A stretch of DNA of 64,000 bases from an uncultured Amylibacter sp. (GTDB lineage Bacteria; Pseudomonadota; Alphaproteobacteria; Rhodobacterales; Rhodobacteraceae), in assembly GCA_959347425.1 (NCBI GenBank), contig OY365741.1, positions 1,326,501 through 1,390,500 on the forward strand, read 5' to 3'. Position 1 is the stretch's first letter. Every line of letters begins with the position of its first letter. The translations under genes were made by a program, and so were the position numbers. The notes below the pieces were generated by a model. That model saw nothing but the letters and a program-made list of their open reading frames with translations. It searched no databases and was not told the origin of the DNA. This document shows, piece by piece, positions 1-7,025 of the stretch.

Positions 1-1262
1 GCCAAAATCCCGGCATAGGCATTGGCATCCCGCGCAGCACTGCCTAAAAAGAACGCCACACCATCGCTGACATCGCCAGCTGAGTCGCCCTCCTCATCCG
101 TGATAAGGAAATCGCGATCCTCGCCCTCACCATAAAAGGCGCTGGCAAGGTTCAAAGAAAAAACTACGGGTTGATCACCAGTAATTGTTCGCACTTCACC
201 AACGTCCAATCCGCCCTCATGCCCTTCTGGCTCTGCGTCAGGGTCGTCCTCATCCAACATAACTGGAACAACTTGCGTGCCTTGTAAAAACTGATTGCCC
301 GCGTTGGTGCCGGTATCTGGCTCTGTATCCAATCGGTCATCTCCATCAAAACTACGCAACCAATTGGCCGAGGTTGCCCGCATGTGTGCTTCGGTACACA
401 TTCCCTCACTTGGCACGTTTGCCCCGCTACAGGCAATCAGGCGATTGACCCGCGATGTGTTAAAAGCCAAATTTTGGCAGTCTGCGTCAAACGGATTTGT
501 GATACAATTCGCGATGGTTTCCATCCCATCATTGGGCGTCCCATCATCGGTACCGATATCGACACCAATAACGCTATTGCAATTCAAAGCCGCATTTGGT
601 GAAGCCTCACTACAAGCCGCCACCCGCGCCACCCGCGCCGCATCAAAAGCATCATGCGTACAATCGGCGTGAAACGGATTGGTGGCGATACATTCAGTTA
701 TGGTTCGGGTGCCGACCAGATTCGCGCCAGCGCACCCAGCAATAACGCTAGGCGCTGTGACGTCTTCGGGCGTACAAAGTGTAACCCGTGTTGCGCGATT
801 TGAGTCAAAAATATCATGTTTAAGGCATTCGGCATCAAACGGATTGCCATTATCGGTACAGGAGTTTATAAAGGCGCAAGGCGCACCGCTACCCCCGCCA
901 AAGCCACAAAGCGAGAACCGCCCAAACCGAAATCCATCGATATCATCCTCAAATATCGCGGTGGTTTCACAAACCTCTTGAAACGGGTTTTCCAAACACG
1001 TATTTTCCGCCATCAGCGCTGTGCACTGCGCCAAATCCGCATGCGGTGCGCCAGTCTGAAAATTTCTGGTGGAAAGACCCTGTGAATTACAATGTTGAAG
1101 TTTGTTTACATCAAACCGTGCCTCGGTACAAGCAGCATCAAAGGGTCGCAATCCCACAGCACAAATCGAAGTCGGATCGCTTTCAGTACTAGCACGACCA
1201 CTACACGCGGCAAGGGTGGAAATACACATCAAACTGGCGACCAGTATAAAAATTTTAGACAT
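1..1262 (-). CDS. Cysteine-repeat lipoprotein, 3'-truncated by window edge
   Basis: This reading frame opens at an ATG at 1262 and stays open to base 1, so its C-terminus lies outside the window (about 420 codons visible). An AAAGGA ribosome site sits about 7 bases upstream. Residues 1-20 form a lipoprotein signal (hydrophobic run, lipobox LAAC with Cys20), so the product should be membrane-anchored on the periplasmic or outer side. Residues from about 30 to 245 hold five degenerate cysteine units of the form C-x(3-5)-[NR]PF-x3-C-x4-F-[DN]-x2-R-x(4-5)-C, for example NPFQEVC, NPFDAEC, NPFHADC and NPFDADC. An acidic linker (about residues 300-325) leads into a domain with short beta-strand-like segments (AFYGEGEDRDFLIT, DGVAFFLGSA). 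I do not recognise a named family. The frame is certain from uninterrupted translation; the function is unknown. Confidence 0.85.
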   Translation of the reverse strand, partial: MSKIFILVASLMCISTLAACSGRASTESDPTSICAVGLRPFDAACTEARFDVNKLQHCNSQGLSTRNFQTGAPHADLAQCTALMAENTCLENPFQEVCETTAIFEDDIDGFRFGRFSLCGFGGGSGAPCAFINSCTDNGNPFDAECLKHDIFDSNRATRVTLCTPEDVTAPSVIAGCAGANLVGTRTITECIATNPFHADCTHDAFDAARVARVAACSEASPNAALNCNSVIGVDIGTDDGTPNDGMETIANCITNPFDADCQNLAFNTSRVNRLIACSGANVPSEGMCTEAHMRATSANWLRSFDGDDRLDTEPDTGTNAGNQFLQGTQVVPVMLDEDDPDAEPEGHEGGLDVGEVRTITGDQPVVFSLNLASAFYGEGEDRDFLITDEEGDSAGDVSDGVAFFLGSAARDANAYAGIL

Positions 1263-1509
1263 TTATTTCGTCCTTTAAGGGTCAATCATTGCGACGGTTG
1301 GCGCATGCCAAGCCGTCTCTACATATTGGTTTTTGTGCATATAGCCTTATTTTTTTGTAAGGTCAAGGGTTATTTTTGGATTTTTTGCCTGTGGGGGGTA
1401 AAATATAAATGAATATTTTGTTACTTTTAGGGGTGGGATTGGGTTTGATAGAGGCAGGATAAGTGAATACTTTATTGACTTTGGTGCGTAGGTGGGCTAG
1501 GGGTTGGAT

Positions 1510-2340
1510 ATGTCTTCCCATAAGTCCTACCATCCCACCCTGCCTGATTTTCTGGATACGCATTCACGTGTTGTTTGTTTGCGCATTGCCGAAGTTATCG
1601 GCTCTGCCCCGCGTGAAATCGGTGCGTTTATGCTGGTTGCCGAGTCGGGTAAGACTTCGGGACAAGCTGGCTCTGCCTTGTTTGCCACGATAGGTGGCGG
1701 ACAGATGGAGCAAACCGCGATTGACGCGGCAAAACGGATGCTGGATACCAATAATCCCGCCCCTGAAACCCTGAAATTCGCCCTAAACCCCAAATCCGGT
1801 CAATGTTGCGGTGGGCAGGTGGTGGTTGAGGCTATCTTCGTTAATCCTGTCCTTAAAACCCAACTTTTAAAGGACAACGCACGGATGCAAAAATCCCTGC
1901 CCGCGCTTTATATATTCGGCGCGGGGCATGTTGGACGCGCTTTAATCGCGGTTTTGGAGGGCTTGCCGTTTAATCTGCATTTGGTTGATACCCGGGCCGA
2001 GCAATTGTCCCTCTGCCATTCCCCAAATCCAACAAAACATCACACACCCCTGCCCGAAGTATTAATAGACTCGGCGCCGAATGGCAGCAGTTTTGTTATC
2101 ACCACGCACGAGCATAGCCTTGATTTCCTTATCGCGAGCGCGGCATTAAAACGGATTGACGCACCCTATATTGGTATGATAGGCTCGGGTGCGAAAAAGC
2201 ATCAATTTGACAAATGGTTTGGCGAAAACCGCCTGATTTGCCCGATTGGGGCGGTTGGATTGGGCGATAAACGCCCGTTTGCTATTGCCCTGCATACCGC
2301 CAGCGAAATTCTTGCCGCCCATAATAAACAGATAGGATAA
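1510..2340 (+). CDS. xdhC: XdhC family molybdenum cofactor insertion/maturation protein
   Basis: XdhC proteins bind molybdenum cofactor, help its sulfuration and deliver it to xanthine dehydrogenase. The N-terminal XdhC/CoxI domain is visible (RIAEVIGSAPREIGAFMLV, then the glycine-rich GGGQMEQTAID near residue 60), followed by a Rossmann-type domain (LYIFGAGHVGRALIAVL, about residues 133-149). The length of 276 residues is normal for the family. I chose the ATG at 1510 over an in-frame TTG at 1504 because AGGGG at 1499-1503 is correctly spaced only for the ATG. The gene is followed after 3 bases by an 8-oxoguanine deaminase-like gene, consistent with a purine catabolic operon. Xanthine dehydrogenase subunits are not in the window. 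Confidence 0.93.
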   Translation: MSSHKSYHPTLPDFLDTHSRVVCLRIAEVIGSAPREIGAFMLVAESGKTSGQAGSALFATIGGGQMEQTAIDAAKRMLDTNNPAPETLKFALNPKSGQCCGGQVVVEAIFVNPVLKTQLLKDNARMQKSLPALYIFGAGHVGRALIAVLEGLPFNLHLVDTRAEQLSLCHSPNPTKHHTPLPEVLIDSAPNGSSFVITTHEHSLDFLIASAALKRIDAPYIGMIGSGAKKHQFDKWFGENRLICPIGAVGLGDKRPFAIALHTASEILAAHNKQIG

Positions 2341-2343
2341 ATT

Positions 2344-3693
2344 ATGCCCCATCAAACCCTGATAAAAAACGCCGATATCGTCGTTACCATGAACCCCACC
2401 CGTGCCGAACTGCCCGTCTGTGATATTCTTATCACGGACGGTGTTATCAGCGCAATCGGCGCGAATCTACCCGTGCCAGAGGGTGCGGATATCATTAACG
2501 CCACGGGCTGTGTTGTCACCCCAGGTCTGATTAATACCCATCATCATATGTTTCAATCCTTGGTACGCGGAGTCCCCGCCGGGCAGGATGCGTTGTTGTT
2601 TGGCTGGCTAAAGACTCTGTATCCGATTTTTGCCCGTATGGGGCCGATTGATATTTTCACCGCCTGTCAACTGGCGGCGGCGGAATTGGCGTTATCGGGT
2701 TGCACGACCAGCAGCGACCATCAATATATCTTTCCCAATGGCACAAGGTTAGAGGACGCAGTGGCGGGTGTTGCCAGTATCGGGATTCGTTTTACCGCCA
2801 CCCGTGGCGCGATGAGCCTTGGCGAATCGCTGGGCGGTCTGCCCCCCGATTATCTGGTGGAATCAGAACCTGATATTATAAAGGATTTCCTGCGGGTTAT
2901 TGATGATTTGCACGACCCATCCCCCGAATCGGTTTTGCGAATCGCCCTGGCACCCTGTTCGCCTTTTACCGTTAGTGAGGGTTTGATGCGTGATGCCGCC
3001 CTCATTGCCGTGGATAAGAATGTGATGCTCCATACGCATCTGGCGGAAAATGACGAAGACATCGCCTATTGTTTAGATAAATTCGGCCTGCGCCCTGGGG
3101 ATTACGCCCAGAAACTCGGCTGGGTGGGTAGCCATGTTTGGCACGCCCATTGTGTGAAACTGGACGCGGGTGAGATTGATTTGTTCGCGCAGAGCAAAAC
3201 GGGCGTGGCGCATTGCCCCTGTTCAAATTGTCGTCTTGGCTCTGGTATTGCGCCGATTCGCGCGATGCGAGATGCGGGGGTGAAGGTCGGGCTGGGGGTT
3301 GATGGCTCTGCCAGTAATGATTCGGCGCATCTGTTAAGCGAGGCACGGATGATGTTATTATTACAACGGGTGCAAAATGGCGCGGATGCTTGGGCGGCAA
3401 GGGAGGCTTTGGAGGTCGCAACCCTGGGCGGTGCTTCGGTCTTAAACCGCCCCGAGCTGGGCGCGATTGAACTTGGCAAACGCGGCGATATAGCGATTTG
3501 GGATGTATCAGGGCTGGCGGCGGCGGGTGCGTGGGATCCCGTGGCGGCGTTGGTTTTGAACGGGCCGTTTGGGGCGCGGGATGTACTGGTGGAAGGTCGT
3601 GCTATCGTCGCGGGCGGGCGACTGGTGCGGGAGTCTTCGCGCGATATTGCCCAGCGGGTATCTCTGCGGGTGAAACGGCTGATGAATTGTTAG
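2344..3693 (+). CDS. 8-oxoguanine deaminase-like amidohydrolase
   Basis: A member of the metal-dependent amidohydrolase superfamily (COG0402, AtzB/guanine deaminase-like), 449 residues. Visible ligands are the HxH-type motif in NTHHHMFQ (about residue 66), HTHLAEN (about 230), HAHCVKL (about 265) and the catalytic Asp in GLGVDGSASND (about 320). The segment SGCTTSSDHQYIFPNG resembles the group annotated as 8-oxoguanine deaminase, which hydrolyses the amino group of 8-oxoguanine to give urate. The start ATG has AGGA about 6 bases upstream inside the end of xdhC, so the two genes are translationally close. XdhC next door supports a purine substrate; the exact substrate (8-oxoguanine, guanine or a triazine) is inferred. 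Confidence 0.85.
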   Translation: MPHQTLIKNADIVVTMNPTRAELPVCDILITDGVISAIGANLPVPEGADIINATGCVVTPGLINTHHHMFQSLVRGVPAGQDALLFGWLKTLYPIFARMGPIDIFTACQLAAAELALSGCTTSSDHQYIFPNGTRLEDAVAGVASIGIRFTATRGAMSLGESLGGLPPDYLVESEPDIIKDFLRVIDDLHDPSPESVLRIALAPCSPFTVSEGLMRDAALIAVDKNVMLHTHLAENDEDIAYCLDKFGLRPGDYAQKLGWVGSHVWHAHCVKLDAGEIDLFAQSKTGVAHCPCSNCRLGSGIAPIRAMRDAGVKVGLGVDGSASNDSAHLLSEARMMLLLQRVQNGADAWAAREALEVATLGGASVLNRPELGAIELGKRGDIAIWDVSGLAAAGAWDPVAALVLNGPFGARDVLVEGRAIVAGGRLVRESSRDIAQRVSLRVKRLMNC

Positions 3694-3741
3694 CTTTTTT
3701 GGCTTGATTGTGTCGCGAAGGTGCGGTGATAAAATAATTCA

Positions 3742-3764
3742 CCCCTAACTCCTAACCCCTAAAA
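3742..3764. repeat. 7-bp-period intergenic array (C-rich variant)
   Basis: Three consecutive 7-base units, CCCCTAA, CTCCTAA and CCCCTAA, lie between two convergent genes. The stop codon of the minus-strand enolase-superfamily gene (3759-3761) lies inside the last unit. This belongs to the dispersed heptad family described in the findings. Confidence 0.6.
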
Positions 3765-4982
3765 AACCCCACCGCCAAACCGATTCCCCTTAACATAATC
3801 ACAGGGTGCGTCCTGCATCTCCAAATGCAAACCCGTGCCGTCATAGGGATGCGCCAAAGCCAAAGCCTCATCCAGCTGCACACCCAAACCCGCACCACTC
3901 GGCGGTAAAATAAACCCATCCTGCCAAACGATACTATGCCCTATTAAATCGCCAGCAAAACCACCGCCTGTGCCTATCGTCTCACACATTAATAAATTTG
4001 CACAGCTTATCCCAAGGTGAATATTCGCCGCCCATTCAATTGGACCTGCATATAAATGCGGGGCGATTTGGGCGTTATGAACTTCGGCCAAGGTGGCTAT
4101 TTTCTTCCCCTCCCAGAGCCCACCTGCCCGCCCCAAGGCAGGTTGTACGATATTAACACCTGCGGATAAAGCCGCCGCGAACTCTGATTTAGTCGTCAAA
4201 CGCTCACCCGTGGCAATCGGAATTGGCACAGCGCGGGCAACCTCTGCCATGGCTGCGATATTATCGGGGGGGACGGGTTCTTCATACCACAAAGGCAAAT
4301 AGGGCGCGATAGCCTGCCCCAATCGCACCGCCCCACTGGTGGTGAATTGCCCATGCGTGCCGAATAACAAATCCACCTGCGTCCCCAAGGCCGCACGTAA
4401 TCCCGCACACATCCGCACCGATAAATCAATATCGCTGAGCGCGGGTTGATGCCCGCCCCGCATCGTATAAGGACCGGCAGGATCAAATTTAATCGCGGTG
4501 AAACCCTGTTTTGCCATAATTTCTGCTGCCTCTATATGCATATCCACGGACGACCAGAAATCGGGGGTTTTGTGGTGTTCCAAGGGATAAAGATAGGAAT
4601 ACGAGCGCACGCGTTCATTCATCATCCCGCCCAGCATGTCATAGACGGGGCGGTCGGTTGCCTTGCCGACAATATCCCAGCACGCGATTTCCAACCCCGA
4701 AAACGCGCCCATAACGGTCGGGTCGGGACGTTGGCTGAAGCCTGAGGAATAGGCACGGCGGAACATTTTTTCAACGTTCGTGGGGGATTCGCCTTGCATG
4801 TGGCGAGCGAAGACATCCTCTATCACCGCGTGCATAGCTTTGGGCCCCACGCTAGCGCCATAGACTTCGCCCAATCCAGTAATGCCGTTATCGGTGGTCA
4901 ATTTAACAAAGATAAAATACCGCCCACCCCAGTGCGGAGGCGGTGTGGCGACGGTGAAAATTTGTAGGTCTTTTAGATGCAT
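3759..4982 (-). CDS. Mandelate racemase/muconate lactonizing enzyme family (enolase superfamily) protein
   Basis: 407 residues of the COG4948 fold. The N-terminal capping domain contains SGLEIACWDIVGKATDRPVYDMLGG (written as SGLEIACWDIVGK then PVYDMLGG, about residues 95-120). The barrel shows KFDPAG (about 165), LWYEEP (about 232), ATGERL (about 257) and APHLYAGP (about 310). Two Glu metal ligands are present, but the usual first Asp ligand is replaced: the segment reads LLFGTHGQ where relatives have D-x-N or D-x-H. The retained His recalls sugar-acid dehydratases. It overlaps the upstream HD-domain gene by 10 bases, so the pair is co-translated. Substrate is unknown. The stop codon falls inside a 7-bp repeat array. 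Confidence 0.85.
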   Translation of the reverse strand: MHLKDLQIFTVATPPPHWGGRYFIFVKLTTDNGITGLGEVYGASVGPKAMHAVIEDVFARHMQGESPTNVEKMFRRAYSSGFSQRPDPTVMGAFSGLEIACWDIVGKATDRPVYDMLGGMMNERVRSYSYLYPLEHHKTPDFWSSVDMHIEAAEIMAKQGFTAIKFDPAGPYTMRGGHQPALSDIDLSVRMCAGLRAALGTQVDLLFGTHGQFTTSGAVRLGQAIAPYLPLWYEEPVPPDNIAAMAEVARAVPIPIATGERLTTKSEFAAALSAGVNIVQPALGRAGGLWEGKKIATLAEVHNAQIAPHLYAGPIEWAANIHLGISCANLLMCETIGTGGGFAGDLIGHSIVWQDGFILPPSGAGLGVQLDEALALAHPYDGTGLHLEMQDAPCDYVKGNRFGGGVF

Positions 4983-5608
4983 GTTTTTTCTCGTGTTAAT
5001 CTTTTTGCCCCAACCGCTTTATCCACCAGAGGCATCGGCACGGCGTTTATCACAGCTTCATCGTATGGAGTGCGGGCAAAAACCTCCCGCACCATTGGGG
5101 CAAAAAACGATAGTGGCAGGTTTTCATAATCGGGGTCAAAACTGGTTTGATCCCAACGCGCACAAAACTCCACACAATCATTAAAATAAACCGCACCCTC
5201 ATAAGCGGTGCGTTTATTCGGGTCTGCGCCAACATGCTCTCCATAATAAATCAGTTGAAAATCGCCGTGCTTTTCCACAACCCAGCGACATTGCTCACGC
5301 ACGAAAGGTTTTAAAATAGTCGCGGCGTATTCATCGTGGTTATAGGGGGCGAAAATATCGCCAATATCATGTAGCAAGGTTGCCACCACCCAATCCGTAT
5401 CCGCGCCATCAAACCACGCCCGTGTTGCCGATTGCAAGGAATGCCCCAGACGAGTGATTTGATAGCCAGATAGCCCCGCGTTCAACTCCACCAACGCCTT
5501 TAACAACCGCTCTGCCGTACCGCGAGTGTGCTCGGTCTCAAGGTCGGTTAGGAAATCATAATCGGCCTTATCGCCGTGTTTCATTTGGGTGAATTTGACT
5601 GTTTTCAT
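4973..5608 (-). CDS. HD-domain protein, possible di-iron oxygenase of the PhnZ/MIOX type
   Basis: 211 residues with a spaced set of metal-ligand residues: GHSLQSA (about residue 56), LLHDIGD (about 79), a His in YNHDEYAA (about 92), VVEKHGD (about 112) and a late Asp in FCARWDQTSFDP (about 153). The H...HD...H...H...D pattern covers both phosphohydrolases and the mixed-valent di-iron oxygenases such as PhnZ and myo-inositol oxygenase. The H-S-L-Q segment and the terminal RWD segment resemble PhnZ as I remember it, so oxygenase activity on a small organic substrate is plausible, but a hydrolase cannot be excluded. It is first in a two-gene operon with an enolase-superfamily enzyme, suggesting catabolism of one organic compound. 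Confidence 0.82.
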   Translation of the reverse strand: MKTVKFTQMKHGDKADYDFLTDLETEHTRGTAERLLKALVELNAGLSGYQITRLGHSLQSATRAWFDGADTDWVVATLLHDIGDIFAPYNHDEYAATILKPFVREQCRWVVEKHGDFQLIYYGEHVGADPNKRTAYEGAVYFNDCVEFCARWDQTSFDPDYENLPLSFFAPMVREVFARTPYDEAVINAVPMPLVDKAVGAKRLTREKTCI

Positions 5609-5938
5609 TTTTGCGCTCTGTTGTTATCGGTGTGCGTCTTGGCACGGAGGGGTTTAGACGGATGAGCTTTGGCTTTTGGCAACCAGGGACTCTTTGTCTT
5701 TTGTTATTTTTAGCTTGGGTTATTTTTTGCGCGTTGTCAATGGGTTTTAACGATTTGTAAAGCAAGGTTGCCTTTACTATGGCAATCGGTATAATACCGC
5801 AAACCGCACACAAAGATAAAACATGCAAAACACTTTTTTTTTACCTTGCTTTTTCATAATTTCGTTCTTTATAGTAAATAAGCGTGATATACACGCGTAT
5901 TTTGGGAATTTAGAGACATAAAACAAAGGCATAAAGCA
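5609..5938. other. Divergent intergenic region with a short inverted repeat
   Basis: This 330-base gap separates two divergent genes and so must hold both promoters. No convincing ORF was seen. The clearest element is an inverted repeat, GCGTG-ATATA-CACGC, at 5882-5896, about 40 bases before the hydroxylase start. It could be an operator; no regulator gene is adjacent. AAAGG about 10 bases before the ATG at 5939 is the ribosome site. Confidence 0.35.
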
Positions 5939-6952
5939 ATGAAACAAAAAAAGACAGAGCCATCGCGTAAAATTTGGCATTATACACCGCACTTGCCCCT
6001 GCGCCTTGCACCTTATTGGGATTGGCCGATGCGCCCGATTGCCGCGATGGGTTATTTGCTGCGCAGTTGGAGCCCCTTTGCCACGCGTTTTATTATGCTA
6101 GGGCTGGCGATTATCACCTATACGTTCTTTACCCCCGCGCTGGAACGCGCCCAAACACTGACCTTTGATTGGGTTTTTGAAATCTGGTTGCGCAATTTTG
6201 TGATTTTACTGGTGGTCGCGGGTGGCTTGCATCTGTTGCTTTGGCGGTATCGAACGCAGGGGGATGAATATCGCTATGATTTGCGCCCAATGGCCAAAGG
6301 CGCAAAGGTTTTTTATTTCAAAAATCAAATTTATGATAATATGTTTTGGTCTTTGGGGCCGGCGTTGCTGTTTTGGACATTTTGGGAATCGCTGATCTAT
6401 TGGGCGTTTGCCAATGGCTATATACGGATGATAAGCCCGAGTGATTCGCCCGTGTGGTTTATCGCTCTGATTGTTCTTATTCCCATCTGGGCGGGGTTTC
6501 ATTTTTATTGGCTTCATCGTTTGTTACATGTCGGCAGGCTCTATACTTGGGTGCATTGCTGGCATCATAAAAATATAAACACGGGGCCGTGGTCGGGGCT
6601 GGCAATGCATCCTGTGGAAAGCTTTTTTCTGATGTTTGATACGATGATTTTCTTTTTAATTCCGTGTCATCCTGTGCATGTGATTTTTCTGCTGTTTCAT
6701 CACGGGATTGGTGCACCGACCTCTCACGCGGGGTTTGAAAGGATAAAGCTGGGGCGGGCGCGGTTTGCACTGGGGGATTTTTTTCACCAGCTGCATCATA
6801 AGTTTTTTGATTGTAATTATGGCACGGGAGAGACCCCATGGGACAAATGGTTTGATACCTTTCATGATGGCACAACACGCGGGAATGGGCAAATTAAGCA
6901 ACGGCGGGCAAAGATTTGGGGGGATAAGAAGGATGATGGTAAGGGCGAATAG
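5939..6952 (+). CDS. Sterol desaturase/fatty acid hydroxylase family membrane di-iron enzyme
   Basis: 337 residues with several hydrophobic segments (about 50-70, 85-105, 140-160, 180-200) and the histidine clusters of the fatty acid hydroxylase superfamily: HRLLH (about residue 198), HCWHH (about 211), HHGIGAPTSH (about 260) and HQLHH (about 294) followed by CNYG. These would bind a di-iron centre that hydroxylates or desaturates a lipid substrate at the membrane face. The last box with NYG is typical of the C5-sterol desaturase-like branch, but the family is broad in bacteria and the substrate (carotenoid, sterol, fatty acid or alkylglycerol) cannot be read from sequence. It stands alone, convergent with cobN. 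Confidence 0.85.
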   Translation: MKQKKTEPSRKIWHYTPHLPLRLAPYWDWPMRPIAAMGYLLRSWSPFATRFIMLGLAIITYTFFTPALERAQTLTFDWVFEIWLRNFVILLVVAGGLHLLLWRYRTQGDEYRYDLRPMAKGAKVFYFKNQIYDNMFWSLGPALLFWTFWESLIYWAFANGYIRMISPSDSPVWFIALIVLIPIWAGFHFYWLHRLLHVGRLYTWVHCWHHKNINTGPWSGLAMHPVESFFLMFDTMIFFLIPCHPVHVIFLLFHHGIGAPTSHAGFERIKLGRARFALGDFFHQLHHKFFDCNYGTGETPWDKWFDTFHDGTTRGNGQIKQRRAKIWGDKKDDGKGE

Positions 6953-6998
6953 GGTGGCGGGCGGGAAACCAAAAAACTTCAGCCCGAAGGGCTGTCAA
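6952..6998. repeat. G-rich 3' element with hairpin
   Basis: Directly after the hydroxylase stop, a G-rich tract (GGGTGGCGGGCGGGAA) is followed by an inverted repeat, CAGCCC-GAA-GGGCTG at 6980-6994, without a T-run. A similar G-rich tract followed by a hairpin occurs at 30820-30863 downstream of infB. It may act as a transcript 3' end for convergent genes. Confidence 0.4.
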
Positions 6999-7002
6999 TA
7001 AA

Positions 7003-7025
7003 CTCACAGCTCACAACTCACAATT
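7003..7025. repeat. 7-bp-period array at cobN 3' end
   Basis: Units CTCACAG, CTCACAA, CTCACAA then TTCG. The cobN stop codon (7004-7006, minus strand) and its last few codons are inside the array. Confidence 0.6.
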
